From DATAGF01 sp963819845 (GTDB lineage: Bacteria > Actinomycetota > Thermoleophilia > Miltoncostaeales > Miltoncostaeaceae), in the NCBI GenBank assembly GCA_963819845.1, contig CAWFXQ010000008.1:62001-126000 (forward strand): a stretch of 64,000 bases of DNA, read 5' to 3'. The first letter of the stretch is position 1; each line of letters opens with the position of its first letter. Of the stretch, positions 7,565-16,345 are shown one piece after another. The notes beneath the pieces are model-generated. The model saw nothing but the letters and a program-made list of their open reading frames with translations. It was not told the origin of the DNA and did no database searches. Made by a program: the position numbers and the translations under genes.

Positions 7565-8949
7565 GCATCCGTGCACGCCTGGCGCTGGGGTGCGCCGCGG
7601 CGATGGCGGTCGTCGTGCTGCTCGTGTCGGCGCTGGTCTACGTGGCGGTGCGCGACCAGCTGCGGGGCCAGATCGACGACCAGCTCCGCGAGCGGGTGGC
7701 CGTCGTCGCGCCGGTCCTGTCCCGCGGGCCCCGGGGGCCCTTCGGGCGGGTCGACGACCCGCGCGTGCCGACCGCCCCGCTCGGCCAGGCCGGGGGCCTG
7801 GTGCAGGTCGTCTCCGCCGACTCCCCCGCCGGGCCCGGCGGGGGCGGGCCCGGCGGCGGCCCGGAGCTGCCGGTCGACGACGCCGCGCGCGAGGTCGCCG
7901 CCGGGGAGCGCCCCGGCTTCTTCCGCGACGCGGCGGTCGACGGGACGAGCGTGCGCGTCCTCACCGAGCCGCTCGGCGACGGCCGCGCCGTCCAGGTGGC
8001 CCTGCCTCTCGAGGACGTCGACGACACGCTGGGGCGCCTGCGCTGGGCCCTCGCCCTGATCGGGATCGCCGGCATCGCGCTGGCGGGGCTGCTCGCCGCG
8101 GCCGTGGCCCGCGCGGGCCTGGCGCCGGTGCGCCGGCTCGACCGGACCGCCGAGGAGGTGGCCACCACCGGCGACCTCGGCCGGCGCATCGACGTGGAGG
8201 GCCGCGACGAGGTGGCCCGCCTGGCGCGCACCTTCAACGAGATGCTCTCGGCGCTCGAGTCGTCCCAGGAGAGCCAGCGCCGCCTGGTGATGGACGCCTC
8301 GCATGAGCTGCGCACGCCGCTCACGGCCCTGCGCACGAACATCGAGGTGCTGGCGCAGGACGATGCGCTCGACCCCGAGGGTCGGCGGCGGCTGCTGGGC
8401 GACGTGACGGCCCAGGTCGAGGACCTGAGCCGGCTGGTCGCGGACGTCGTCAGCCTGGCGCGCGGCGCGGAGGTGGGCGAGGAGCGCGAGGACCTGCGCC
8501 TCGACGTCCTCGTTCGCCGCTGCGTCGACCGCGCGCGTCGGCACGCCCCGGGGCTCACCTTCGCCTTCGCCGCCGCGCCCACCCTCGTGCGGGGGGCGCC
8601 GGCCCAGCTCGAGCGGGCGGTCGGCAACCTGCTCGACAACGCCTCCAAGTGGAGCCCGCCGGGCGGGACCGTCGAGGTGACGGTCCGCGACGGCGAGGTG
8701 ACCGTCCGCGACCACGGGCCGGGCATCGACCCTGCCGACCTGCCCCACGTGTTCGACCGCTTCTACCGGGCGCCCGCCGCCCGGCGCACGCCGGGCTCGG
8801 GGCTCGGCCTGGCGATCGTCCGCCAGGCGGCCGAGGCCCACGGCGGGGCCGTGACGGCCGCCGCCGCCCCCGGCGGGGGGGCGCTCATGCAGCTGCGGCT
8901 TCCGAGCGTCGCCGGCGGCGCCGGTCCGGCCCTCCCCGCCACCAGGTGA
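7561..8949 (+). CDS. Membrane sensor histidine kinase (MprB-like)
   Basis: 462 residues. First membrane segment near residues 10-30, a periplasmic sensor region of ~130 residues containing a Gly/Pro-rich loop ('AGPGGGGPGGGP'), second membrane segment ~160-185, HAMP linker, then the dimerisation box with phospho-acceptor His248 in 'MDASHELRTPL'. ATP-binding boxes follow: 'NLLDNASKWS' (N), 'DHGPGIDPADLPHVFDRF' (G1/F) and 'GSGLGLAIV' (G2). Overlaps the response regulator by 4 bases, so the two form a dedicated pair. Confidence 0.9.
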   Translation: MSIRARLALGCAAAMAVVVLLVSALVYVAVRDQLRGQIDDQLRERVAVVAPVLSRGPRGPFGRVDDPRVPTAPLGQAGGLVQVVSADSPAGPGGGGPGGGPELPVDDAAREVAAGERPGFFRDAAVDGTSVRVLTEPLGDGRAVQVALPLEDVDDTLGRLRWALALIGIAGIALAGLLAAAVARAGLAPVRRLDRTAEEVATTGDLGRRIDVEGRDEVARLARTFNEMLSALESSQESQRRLVMDASHELRTPLTALRTNIEVLAQDDALDPEGRRRLLGDVTAQVEDLSRLVADVVSLARGAEVGEEREDLRLDVLVRRCVDRARRHAPGLTFAFAAAPTLVRGAPAQLERAVGNLLDNASKWSPPGGTVEVTVRDGEVTVRDHGPGIDPADLPHVFDRFYRAPAARRTPGSGLGLAIVRQAAEAHGGAVTAAAAPGGGALMQLRLPSVAGGAGPALPATR

Positions 8950-8986
8950 GCGCGGCGACGCGCATCGTTCGCCCGCCGCGACCCGG

Positions 8987-9556
8987 TCAGCTGACGGGCA
9001 CCGCCTGCCGGGCTCGCACGCTCTCCACCAGGAGGCCCAGCACCTCGGCCAGCTGCGCCCGCGCCTCCTGGTCGATGAGGTTCCCCTCGCCGTCGAAGCG
9101 CTCGTGGGCGTGGCCCAGCCCCAGCTCGCCGTCGACCACCCGGGCGCCCGTGGCGGCGAGCACCTTGCGCATCTCCGCCTGGGCCCAGACCGCCCCGAAG
9201 GCGCCCGTGCTCGCCCCGATCACCGCGGTCGGCAGGAGGCGCAGGGCGTTGTCGGGGAAGGGACGCGAGGCCCAGTCGGCCGCGTTCTTGAGCTGCCCGG
9301 GGATCGACTGGTTGTACTCCGGCGTCGCGACCAGCAGGCCGTCGCTGCGAGCGATCTCCTCGCGCAGCCGGGCCACCTCGGGGTGGGGCCGGTCGGTGTC
9401 GCGGTCCTCGTCGTACGGCGGGACCTGGCGCAGCCCCTCGTACAGGCGAAGCTCCACGCCCGCGGGCAGCTCATGCGCCGCCGCCCGCAGGAGGAGGCTG
9501 TTGTGAGAGCCGGCCCGCAGGCTGCCGCTGATCCCGAGGAGCGAGAGGTCAGGCAC
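8987..9556 (-). CDS. NADPH-dependent FMN reductase / quinone reductase
   Basis: 189 residues, flavodoxin-like fold. FMN phosphate loop 'GISGSLRAGSHNSLLLRAA' and the family motif 'TPEYNQSIPGQLKNAADWASRP' are both intact. It probably reduces FMN, quinones, azo dyes or chromate with NAD(P)H. GTG start overlaps the end of the upstream yceI-type gene by 8 bases, so both are on one transcript that faces a MarR gene; likely part of a redox or electrophile response controlled by that MarR. Confidence 0.85.
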   Translation of the reverse strand: MPDLSLLGISGSLRAGSHNSLLLRAAAHELPAGVELRLYEGLRQVPPYDEDRDTDRPHPEVARLREEIARSDGLLVATPEYNQSIPGQLKNAADWASRPFPDNALRLLPTAVIGASTGAFGAVWAQAEMRKVLAATGARVVDGELGLGHAHERFDGEGNLIDQEARAQLAEVLGLLVESVRARQAVPVS

Positions 9557-10106
9557 GGCCGAACTCGAGGTGGGCGCTGATCGTCACCTCGTCTCCGACC
9601 GCGAAGCCGCCGCTCGGCAGGGGCGCGTTCCAGTTGAGGCCGTACTCGGTGCGGTCGAAGCCGCCGGTCAGCTCCATGCCGATCTTCTCGGCGTCGCCGA
9701 GGCCGACGACGGGGCCGAAGAAGCTGCCGGTCAGCGCGATCCTTCCGGAGTGGCCCTTCAGGGTGAGGTCGCCGACGATCCTGATCGCGTCGCCCTGGCG
9801 CGCGATCTCGGTCGAGCGGAAGCGCACCTCGGGGTACCTCTCCGCGTCGAAGAAGTCGGGCGACTGGAGGTGGCCGGTCAGGTTGGGATCGGGGGTCACG
9901 ACGCCGGCGACGCGGCCCACTCCCTCGAGCGTCGCCGTGCCGTCGTCGCCGACGGTCAGCGTCGCCTCGAAGTCGGGCAGCGCGCTGCGGAAGGTGGCGA
10001 CCACCATGTGCTTGACCGAGAACTCCAACGATGAGTGGATCGGGTCGGTGATCCAGACCCCGGCGGGCAAGGCCGTGGCCGAAAGGGTGGTCTGAGCGGT
10101 GCTCAT
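9549..10106 (-). CDS. YceI family lipocalin-like protein
   Basis: 185 residues, YceI beta-barrel: 'WITDPIHSSLEFSVKHMVVATF' at the N-terminus, 'SPDFFDAERYPEVRFRST' in the centre and 'GFDRTEYGLNWNAPLPSGGFAVGDEV' near the end. YceI proteins bind isoprenoid or other hydrophobic ligands; no signal peptide is present, so it acts in the cytoplasm, unlike the periplasmic E. coli protein. ATG with a GGAG ribosome site. Divergent from the MarR gene and followed by an FMN reductase. Confidence 0.9.
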   Translation of the reverse strand: MSTAQTTLSATALPAGVWITDPIHSSLEFSVKHMVVATFRSALPDFEATLTVGDDGTATLEGVGRVAGVVTPDPNLTGHLQSPDFFDAERYPEVRFRSTEIARQGDAIRIVGDLTLKGHSGRIALTGSFFGPVVGLGDAEKIGMELTGGFDRTEYGLNWNAPLPSGGFAVGDEVTISAHLEFGRA

Positions 10107-10166
10107 CGGGGTCTCCTGTCGGGAGGGTGGTATATTTGATCGCGCAAGCAAGTTAGCGAGGGTCTT
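10107..10166. promoter_or_regulatory. Divergent yceI/marR control region
   Basis: About 60 bases between two divergent starts, with an AT-rich block (TATATTTGATC near 10131-10141) and the repeated element CAAGCAAGTTAGC. A small inverted repeat, TCAA-GTA-TTGA at 10175-10185, lies just inside the MarR frame if TTG 10167 is the start. This arrangement is typical for an autoregulated MarR repressor that also controls the divergent redox operon. Sites inferred by eye only. Confidence 0.45.
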
Positions 10167-10649
10167 TTGAGTAGTCAAGTATTGACGGCTCAACAACATC
10201 GGGCGGTCCAGGCCTGGACCAGGCTGCGGGCCTCGGACGCCGCGATGACGCGCGCCTTCAACTCCTCCCTGATGGCCTCGCACGGCCTCACGGTCAATGA
10301 CTTCGAGGTGCTGAGGCGCCTGTCGCTGGAGCCGGACGGACGGATGCGGCGGGTCAACCTCGCGCAGGTCGTGAGCCTCACGCCGTCGGGGATCACGCGC
10401 CTGCTCGACGGCCTCGAGGCGGCCGAGCTGGTGTGCAAGGACGGGTGCGCCGGCGACGCCCGGGTGACCTACGCGCGGATCACGGACGGCGGCCGCGACA
10501 CCCTGCTCGCCGCCGCCGACAGCCACCTCGTCGCGCTCGGGGCGGTGTTCGGGGAGCGGTTCACGGCCTCCGAGCTCGAGGCCCTGGCAGAGTTGCTGGG
10601 GCGCCTGCCCGGGGCGGCGGACGCCGAGGAGCGGTGCCCGAGCGGTTGA
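10167..10649 (+). CDS. MarR family transcriptional regulator
   Basis: 160 residues with a TTG start preceded by GAGGGT; a second in-frame TTG at 10182 is an alternative that would leave the TCAAGTATTGA repeat outside the gene. Winged helix: 'LTVNDFEVLRRLS', 'VNLAQVVSLTPSGITRLLDGLEAAELV' and a wing with 'ARVTYARITDGGR'. Two Cys flank the turn ('CKDGCAGDAR', residues ~91-95), which could make it a thiol sensor; this fits the neighbouring FMN reductase and YceI protein. Confidence 0.85.
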   Translation: MSSQVLTAQQHRAVQAWTRLRASDAAMTRAFNSSLMASHGLTVNDFEVLRRLSLEPDGRMRRVNLAQVVSLTPSGITRLLDGLEAAELVCKDGCAGDARVTYARITDGGRDTLLAAADSHLVALGAVFGERFTASELEALAELLGRLPGAADAEERCPSG

Positions 10650-10706
10650 CGGACGGTGGCGCGGGGGGCATCTCCGCATCGAGAGCGCGAGACACGGGAG
10701 GCCGGA

Positions 10707-11801
10707 GTGAGCACGCGACAGGACGATGACGCCGCCGGGACCAACGGGTTCGGCGACCGTCCCGAGCTGCAGACGCTGATCGCGGCCGGCGAGGACCAGG
10801 GCTGCGTCAACATCACGCAGCTCGGCGAGGTCGCCGCCGACGTGGGCCTCGACGACGACGAGGTGGCCGAGCTGCACGCCCTACTGTCCGAGCGCGGCAT
10901 CGACGTCCTGGACGACTGCGCCCGCATCGGGGTCCCCCTCACCCGCGCCAGCAACCGCGAGCTGGCCGAGAGCACCACCGACGCGATGCAGCTGTTCCTC
11001 AACGAGGTGCGCCGCTACCCGCTGCTGACCCGCGAGGAGGAGCGCGAGCTCGCCCAGCGCGTCGAGGCGGGCGACCCCGAGGCCAAGGAGCGGATGGTCA
11101 ACTCCAACCTGCGCCTGGTCGTCTCGATCGCCAAGCGCTACCAGGGCCAGGGGGAGCTGACGCTGCTCGACCTCATCCAGGAGGGGGTGCTGGGGCTCAT
11201 CCGGGCGGTGGAGAAGTTCGACTGGCGGCGCGGGCTCAAGTTCTCGACCTACGCGACCCTCTGGATCCAGCAGGCGATCCAGCGCGGGCTGGCCAACCAG
11301 GCGCGCTCGATCCGGCTGCCCGTGCACGTCGTGGAGCGCCAGCAGCGCGTCTCGCGCGCCGAGCGCGCTCTGCTCGCCCGTCTGGGGCGCGAGCCCACCG
11401 ACGAGGAGATCGCCGCCCAGAGCCGCCTGCCGGTGGAGCGGGTCGCCGAGGTGCGCGAGCTGCCCCGCACCGTGACCAGCCTCGACCGGCCCGTCGGCGA
11501 GGACGGGGAGACCAGCCTCGGCGAGCTGATCGCCGACGAGGGCGATGACGGGCCCACGGCCGACCTCGAGGTGAGCCTGCGCGAGGACCTGCTCGGACGG
11601 GCACTGGCCGAGCTGCCCGAGCGCGAGCGGATGGTGCTCGAGGCCCGCTACGGGCTGGGCGACAGCCAGCCCGAGACCCTCCAGGAGGTGGGGCGCCGCC
11701 TCGGCGTCACCCGCGAGCGCGTGCGCCAGATCGAGCGGCAGGCGCTCGACCGGCTCGCCCGCGCCCGCGAGAGCGAGGCCCTGCGCGACCTGGCCGCCTG
11801 A
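10707..11801 (+). CDS. RNA polymerase sigma-70 factor, principal (SigA/RpoD) type
   Basis: 364 residues, GTG start with GGGAGGCCGGAG upstream. N-terminal ~60 residues resemble a compact region 1.1 ('PELQTLIAAGEDQGCVNITQLGEVAADVGL'). Region 1.2 'DAMQLFLNEVRRYPLLT' and region 2 'NLRLVVSIAKRYQGQGELTLLDLIQEG' are near-consensus, region 2.4 contains 'KFSTYATLWIQQAI', and region 4 ends 'LGVTRERVRQIERQALDRL'. All core-binding and -10/-35 contacts of group 1/2 sigma factors are there. Whether it is the housekeeping sigma or a paralogue cannot be decided from one window. Confidence 0.9.
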   Translation: MSTRQDDDAAGTNGFGDRPELQTLIAAGEDQGCVNITQLGEVAADVGLDDDEVAELHALLSERGIDVLDDCARIGVPLTRASNRELAESTTDAMQLFLNEVRRYPLLTREEERELAQRVEAGDPEAKERMVNSNLRLVVSIAKRYQGQGELTLLDLIQEGVLGLIRAVEKFDWRRGLKFSTYATLWIQQAIQRGLANQARSIRLPVHVVERQQRVSRAERALLARLGREPTDEEIAAQSRLPVERVAEVRELPRTVTSLDRPVGEDGETSLGELIADEGDDGPTADLEVSLREDLLGRALAELPERERMVLEARYGLGDSQPETLQEVGRRLGVTRERVRQIERQALDRLARARESEALRDLAA

Positions 11802-11883
11802 GGCTCCCCGGCGCCGCTCCGGCCCCCCGCACCGTTTCGCGCGGTCGCGAGACGGGTAGCCGGACGGCGACGAGAGGAGCGGG

Positions 11884-12351
11884 ATGCCGGACGAGAGCCA
11901 GGGCGGCGCGGTGCAGCCCGATCGGCCCGCAAAGCCGGACGCCGAGTCGCGCCAGGAGACGATCGAGCGGGTGCTCGAGGAGGCGGACGCGGCGCAGGAG
12001 TCGCCGGCCCGCGGGGAGCCGGTCGACCCGACCACGCGCCGTGGCGTCAACCGCTCGGTCGCCCGCGGCGCGCTGATCGCCGCCGGCGTGGGAGCCGTGG
12101 TCGGCGCCGTGCTCGGCGTCGTCCTGAGCATCCTGCCGGGGCCGTTCGAGACCGACAGCGCCGGCGGGGCGATCGCCTACGCGGCCGTGATGGCCCTGCT
12201 GGTCGCCGTCATCGTCGGGCTCATCGCCACGCTCATCCTGCTCGCGCGGGAGGACGGCCGCGTCGAGCGCGAGGTCGAGCGCGCCACGGGCCGCGGGCCC
12301 GAGCCACCGGGCAGCCCGATCGACCCGAGGCACGACGTCGAGGGCCGGTGA
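11884..12351 (+). CDS. Small membrane protein with charged tails, unknown
   Basis: 155 residues, ATG with GAGGAGCGGG ribosome site. The N-terminal ~55 residues are acidic and probably disordered, then two membrane segments (about 62-85 and 97-120) separated by a short loop 'GPFETDSAGG', and an acidic/basic tail. Both ends are predicted cytoplasmic. No family recognised. It follows the sigma gene with its own 80-base leader. Confidence 0.6.
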   Translation: MPDESQGGAVQPDRPAKPDAESRQETIERVLEEADAAQESPARGEPVDPTTRRGVNRSVARGALIAAGVGAVVGAVLGVVLSILPGPFETDSAGGAIAYAAVMALLVAVIVGLIATLILLAREDGRVEREVERATGRGPEPPGSPIDPRHDVEGR

Positions 12352-12433
12352 GGACGGAGCCCGAGGGCCCGCCCCGGCCCACCGGGTCGAGGTCGGCGCG
12401 TCGGTGGTGCGGCTCACTGACCCCTGAGCAGGC

Positions 12434-12925
12434 TCAGCGCGGCTCCGACGCCGCATCGGCCGGCGCGGGCGGCCACCACCTGTCGATGTCGGCGGCGGGA
12501 TCGACCACCTTCTTCACGGTCCGGAGCCGGAGGCGTGCGTTCCGAAGGTCGAGCTCCTTCGTCGAGAGCTCGTGCCCCTCGACCGCGCGGTAGGCCTGTC
12601 GGAGGCGCTGGAGCTCGGTCGCGAGCTCGGGAACGTCCCCGGCGTACCTCTCGACGGCCGCGAGCAGGATCCCGCGCGCCCGGTCGGCGCCCTCGAACAG
12701 GCAGGCGTTGAGCACGGCGAGCGCGAGCTCCCGCCGGCGCCTCCCCGGTCTCCCGAAGCCCTCCGTGAGCAGCCGGGAGGCGCCGAATCCCACCGTCTCC
12801 TTGGCGCCGAGGAGCTCGGAGATCCGCGCCGCGTGCCGCGTCCGTCTCTCCGCCACGCCCGCCACGGCCAGCGAGCAGAGCGCGATGACCACGGTGGCGA
12901 GCGCGACCCAGAAGGCGACATCCAT
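12434..12925 (-). CDS. Hypothetical single-pass membrane protein
   Basis: 163 residues. One N-terminal membrane helix (residues 4-26) followed by a soluble helical domain with many Leu/Arg/Glu residues ('ELATELQRLRQAYRAVEGHELSTKELDLRNARLRLRT' region). No signal cleavage site; the soluble part is expected in the cytoplasm. The layout resembles small phage- or defence-associated membrane proteins, but no motif supports a function. Isolated gene, convergent with the upstream small membrane gene. Confidence 0.55.
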   Translation of the reverse strand: MDVAFWVALATVVIALCSLAVAGVAERRTRHAARISELLGAKETVGFGASRLLTEGFGRPGRRRRELALAVLNACLFEGADRARGILLAAVERYAGDVPELATELQRLRQAYRAVEGHELSTKELDLRNARLRLRTVKKVVDPAADIDRWWPPAPADAASEPR

Positions 12926-12964
12926 CGGCCGAGGGGATCACGGACCGCTTATCCCCCGCTGACG

Positions 12965-13168
12965 TCAGCTCGCCCGGCGCGCCAGCAGCGCGAGCGACAG
13001 GCGGCCCTCCACCTCGTCGATGCGCCCGCTCACGATGAGGAGCCCCAGCGCCACCTGGGCCTCGGGCGCCGGCAGGCCGGCCAGCAGCGCCCGCGGGGGC
13101 AGCCCGCCGGGGGCGCCGCCGAGGCGCGCGATGATCGTGTCCTGCAGCTCGTCGGTCGTCGTTCGCAT
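12965..13168 (-). CDS. Small winged-helix-like protein, unknown
   Basis: About 67 residues starting 'MRTTTDELQDTIIARLGG', chosen over an ATG 12 codons upstream because a GGGAGAGGACGAG ribosome site precedes it. The compact pattern of helices with 'LPPRALLAGLPAPEAQVALGLLIVSGRIDEVEGRLSLA' resembles a small winged-helix DNA-binding fold with a short wing. Divergent from a MarR/MFS operon. Family unknown. Confidence 0.5.
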   Translation of the reverse strand: MRTTTDELQDTIIARLGGAPGGLPPRALLAGLPAPEAQVALGLLIVSGRIDEVEGRLSLALLARRAS

Positions 13169-13264
13169 CTCTCGTCCTCTCCCGTGTCCGGTGTACGAAC
13201 ACATGTTCGCACACGGCTCGGCCGTTCCTCCCTCCGGCGGCGACGAAATCCCGCCTGCTATTAT

Positions 13265-13278
13265 TTGCCTGCTGGCAA
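13265..13278. promoter_or_regulatory. Probable MarR operator
   Basis: Inverted repeat TTGCC-TGCT-GGCAA, 30 bases before the MarR GTG start and directly upstream of an AAAGGAGAG ribosome site. Embedded in TATTTGCCTGCTGGCAAGTA, a form seen in many MarR-family operators. Expected to give autorepression of the marR-MFS pair. Confidence 0.55.
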
Positions 13279-13293
13279 GTAAAGGAGAGATGA

Positions 13294-13740
13294 GTGACCC
13301 GGGACGCCGTCGCCGTGGACGAGGAGAGCGTGATCCGCCTGAGGAACGCCGTGCTGCGCGTGGCCCGGCGCCTGCGCACGAGCGGCGACCCCGAGGGCCT
13401 CACGGCGACCCAGTCGTCGGTCCTCACGACCCTGGTGCGCCAGGGGGCCATGCGGGCCGGCGACCTCGCCGAGGCCGAGGCGCTCAACCCGACGCTGCTG
13501 TCGCGCGTCCTGGGGCACCTGGAGGACCGCGGCCTCGCCGCGCGCGGGCCCGATCCCGACGACCGCCGCGCCACCATCGCGCGCCCGAGCGCCGCCGGCC
13601 GCCGGCTGGTGGAGCGCCTGCGCGCGCGCCGTGCGGCCCTGCTGGTGGAGTGGCTCGACGACCTGACGCCCGGGGAGCGGGCCGAGCTGCTGGCCGCGCT
13701 GCCGGCCCTCGAGCGCCTGGCCGCCGGAGCGCGGCCCTGA
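13294..13740 (+). CDS. MarR family transcriptional regulator
   Basis: 148 residues, GTG start 8 bases after AAAGGAGAG. Winged helix with 'LTATQSSVLTTLVRQGAMRAGDLAEAEALNPTLLSRVLGHLEDRGL' and the wing signature 'DPDDRRATIARPSAAG' (the DxRR motif of MarR). It ends at 13740, where TGA and the next gene's ATG share bases (TGATG), so it is co-translated with an MFS exporter. Likely senses a compound the pump expels. Confidence 0.9.
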   Translation: MTRDAVAVDEESVIRLRNAVLRVARRLRTSGDPEGLTATQSSVLTTLVRQGAMRAGDLAEAEALNPTLLSRVLGHLEDRGLAARGPDPDDRRATIARPSAAGRRLVERLRARRAALLVEWLDDLTPGERAELLAALPALERLAAGARP

Positions 13741-14990
13741 TGAGGGCGTGGGCATCGACGACCTTCTCGTCGCTGGACACGCCGAACTTCCGCCGCTACC
13801 TGGCGGGCCAGGCGGTGAGCCTGGTCGGCACCTGGATGCAGATCGTGGCGCTCGGCTGGCTGGTGCTGGAGATCACCGGCTCGGGGACGGCGCTCGGCGC
13901 GGTCGTGGCCGCCCAGTTCCTGCCCATCCTCGTGCTCGGGCCCTACGGGGGGCTGCTGGCCGACCGCCTCGACAAGCGGCGCCTGCTGATCGTGACCCAG
14001 TCGATCCTCGGCCTGACCGCGCTCGCGCTCGGCGCGCTCGTGTTGACCGGCGCCGTCGAGCTGTGGATGGTCGTCGCCGTCGCCGTCGTCTTCGGGGTCG
14101 TCACCGCCTGCGACAACCCGGCACGCCAGGCCTTCTCGGTCGAGATGGTGGGGCCGGAGCGCCTGCGCAACGCCGTCAGCCTCCACAGCATCATGGTCAA
14201 CGTCGCCCGCGCGGTGGGGCCGGCGGTGGCCGGGGTCATCATCGCGACGGCCGGCACGGGGATCTGCTTCGTCATCAACGCGGCCAGCTACGCGGCCGTG
14301 CTCATCGCGCTCGGCACGATGGACGCCCGGGCCCTGCGGCCCGCCCCCCTCGCCGAGCGCCGGCCCGGCCAGGTGCGCGAGGGGCTGGCCTACATCGGGC
14401 GCACCCCCTCCCTGGTCGTCCCCCTGGTGATGCTGGGCGTGATGGGGACCCTGGCCTACGAGTTCCAGGTCGTCCTGCCGCTGCTGGCCACCGGCACCTT
14501 CGGCGGCGACGCGGCCACCTACGGGGTGCTGACCTCGGCGATGGGCGCGGGCGCCATCGTGGGAGGGCTCGCCGTGGCCGGACACGGGCGCACCGGCCTC
14601 CGGCCGCTCACGGTCGCGGCGACGGCCCTCGGCGCGGCGCTCATCGCCGTCGCCGTCTCGCCCAGCCTGCCCGTCGCGGTGCTCGCGCTGGCGGCCACGG
14701 GGGCGGCCAGCATCGCCTTCCTGGCCACCGCCAGCACGAGCCTGCAGCTGGCCAGCGAGCCGCGCTTCCGCGGCCGGGTGATGGCGATCTGGACCGTCGC
14801 GTTCCTGGGCAGCACGCCGATCGGCGCCCCGGTCGTCGGGGCGATCTCGGAGCACGTGGGCCCGCGGGCCGGGCTCGCCGCCGGGGCCGCCGCCTGCCTG
14901 GTGGCCGCCGCGATCGGGGCGCTGGCGGCGGCGCGCGAGGGCCGCGGGACCCCGGCGCCCGCGCCGCCGCGGGAGGCGGAGGCGCGCTAA
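13740..14990 (+). CDS. MFS transporter, EntS/transmembrane secretion effector type
   Basis: 416 residues, 12 membrane segments. Start 'MRAWASTTFSSLDTPNFRRYLAGQAVSLVGTWMQ' matches the MFS_3 (EntS-like) group; motif A between segments 2 and 3 appears as 'GGLLADRLDKRRLL'. Probably exports a siderophore, drug or metabolite with proton antiport. Coupled to the upstream MarR repressor by a TGATG junction. Its last four bases overlap the convergent methylglyoxal synthase gene. Confidence 0.88.
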   Translation: MRAWASTTFSSLDTPNFRRYLAGQAVSLVGTWMQIVALGWLVLEITGSGTALGAVVAAQFLPILVLGPYGGLLADRLDKRRLLIVTQSILGLTALALGALVLTGAVELWMVVAVAVVFGVVTACDNPARQAFSVEMVGPERLRNAVSLHSIMVNVARAVGPAVAGVIIATAGTGICFVINAASYAAVLIALGTMDARALRPAPLAERRPGQVREGLAYIGRTPSLVVPLVMLGVMGTLAYEFQVVLPLLATGTFGGDAATYGVLTSAMGAGAIVGGLAVAGHGRTGLRPLTVAATALGAALIAVAVSPSLPVAVLALAATGAASIAFLATASTSLQLASEPRFRGRVMAIWTVAFLGSTPIGAPVVGAISEHVGPRAGLAAGAAACLVAAAIGALAAAREGRGTPAPAPPREAEAR

Positions 14991-15487
14991 CCCGCCGGCG
15001 CGAAGCGGTCGTGCTCGACGACCAGGCGCTCGTACGACTGCTCCATCAGGGGGCTCGACAGCAGGAAGTCGGCCGTCGCCCGGTTGCAGGCGATCGGCGT
15101 GTTGTGCACCACCGTCACGCGCAGCAGCGCCTTCACGTCAACGTCGTGCGGCTGGGCCTCGAGCGGGTCCCAGAAGAAGATCACCAGGTCGAGCCGGCCC
15201 TCGGCGATGGCCGCGCCCACCTGCTGGTCGCCGCCCAGCGGGCCGCTGAGGAAGCGCGTCACCGGCAGGCCGAGCTCGGTGGCGATCAGCCCCCCGGTGG
15301 TGCCGGTGCCGAACAGCTCGTGCCTGGAGAGCGCGCCGCGGTTGTACCGCGCCCACTCGAGCATGTCGTCCTTGCGGTTGTCGTGGGCGATCACCGCGAT
15401 GCGCTTGCGGGAGGTCATGCCGACGCGGTGGATGCGCATCGGCTCCTCGGTGCCCGGCAGGATCCCCCCCGAACCGTCGCTCGCCAT
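14987..15487 (-). CDS. mgsA: Methylglyoxal synthase
   Basis: 166 residues, MGS-like fold. Contains 'RIAVIAHDNRKDDMLEWARYN', the phosphate loop 'GTGTTGG' and the catalytic stretch 'LSGPLGGDQQVGAAIAEG' with the general-base Asp, then 'PHDVDVKALLRVTVVHNTP'. Converts dihydroxyacetone phosphate to methylglyoxal and phosphate, an overflow bypass of lower glycolysis. ATG preceded by GGGGAGGGCGG; about 23 residues longer at the N-terminus than usual, so a start near 'MTSRKRIAV' is possible. A glyoxalase-fold protein lies 3 kb away but is not linked. Confidence 0.93.
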   Translation of the reverse strand: MASDGSGGILPGTEEPMRIHRVGMTSRKRIAVIAHDNRKDDMLEWARYNRGALSRHELFGTGTTGGLIATELGLPVTRFLSGPLGGDQQVGAAIAEGRLDLVIFFWDPLEAQPHDVDVKALLRVTVVHNTPIACNRATADFLLSSPLMEQSYERLVVEHDRFAPAG

Positions 15488-15541
15488 CGCTCCGCCCTCC
15501 CCGTGAGGTGACCGGCCGACCGTAGCGTAGGCTTGGGCGTC

Positions 15542-16342
15542 GTGACCACGACCGCCGCCCGGCCCGCGCTGATGATCGACGGCCGCCTGGTGCCGGCCGG
15601 CGACGTCGCCCGCGTCGCGGTCGACGACGGCCTGGTGCGCGGTGACGGCGTGTTCGAGGGCCTGCGCACGTACGGCCGGCGCCCGCGGACGCCGGGGATG
15701 CACCTCGACCGGCTCGCGCGCTCCGCCGAGGCGGTCGGGCTCGAGATCGACCGGGACGTGCTCGAGGCCGAGCTCGACGAGTTCTGCCGGTCAACCGCGG
15801 CGGCCGACTGCGCCGTGCGGCTGATCGTCACCCGCGGCGGCCAGCGCGTCTGGCGCGAGGAGCCGATCCCGGCCGCGCCGCCCGAGGGCGTCCGGCTGCT
15901 GCCGGTGCCCCACCGCCTGACGCCGCTTCTCGTCGGCGCCAAGACGCTCTCCTACGCGGCCAACATGGAGGCCGGCCGCCGGGCCCGGGCCGCCGGCTGC
16001 CACGACGCCCTGCTGGTCGACGCCGACTCCGGGCTGGTGCTCGAGGGCCCCACCTGGTCGCTCGGATGGCTCGAGGGCGACGCGCTGGTCTTCCCCCCGC
16101 TCGCGCTCGGGATCCTCGACTCGCTCACCCGCCGCCTGGCGGGCGGGGCCGTGCCGGTGCGCGAGCGCCCGGCGGAGCTGGGTGAGCTCGCGGAGGCCGA
16201 CGGGGCGCTCGTGCTGTCGACCGTCATGGAGGCCCGGCCGGTGGCGGAGATCCGGGGCGTCGCCGTCTACGACCCGGCCTCGGACCGGGTCCTCGCCGCG
16301 GCCGCGGCGATCCGCGAGGCGGCCGCCGCCGCCGTCCCCTGA
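15542..16342 (+). CDS. Class IV aminotransferase (BCAT/aminodeoxychorismate lyase family)
   Basis: 266 residues from a GTG. PLP-dependent fold IV: 'VDDGLVRGDGVFEGLRTYG' at the N-terminus, catalytic Lys in 'AKTLSYAANMEAGRRA', and 'DALLVDADSGLVLEGPTWSLGW' before the cofactor-phosphate loop 'GILDSLTRRL'. Length and motifs fit either aminodeoxychorismate lyase (folate pathway) or branched-chain/D-amino acid aminotransferase; no pabAB neighbours are present to decide. Divergent from mgsA with ~55 bases between. Confidence 0.8.
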   Translation: MTTTAARPALMIDGRLVPAGDVARVAVDDGLVRGDGVFEGLRTYGRRPRTPGMHLDRLARSAEAVGLEIDRDVLEAELDEFCRSTAAADCAVRLIVTRGGQRVWREEPIPAAPPEGVRLLPVPHRLTPLLVGAKTLSYAANMEAGRRARAAGCHDALLVDADSGLVLEGPTWSLGWLEGDALVFPPLALGILDSLTRRLAGGAVPVRERPAELGELAEADGALVLSTVMEARPVAEIRGVAVYDPASDRVLAAAAAIREAAAAAVP

Positions 16343-16345
16343 CGG

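Noticed and set aside
8757..8763. GTTCGAC in the sensor kinase as another insertion site
   Set aside because: It reads 'VFDRF' in frame in the kinase F box, a normal conserved sequence, so no base is extra. Similar in-frame cases at 34853, 45228, 53755 and 62461 were rejected for the same reason.
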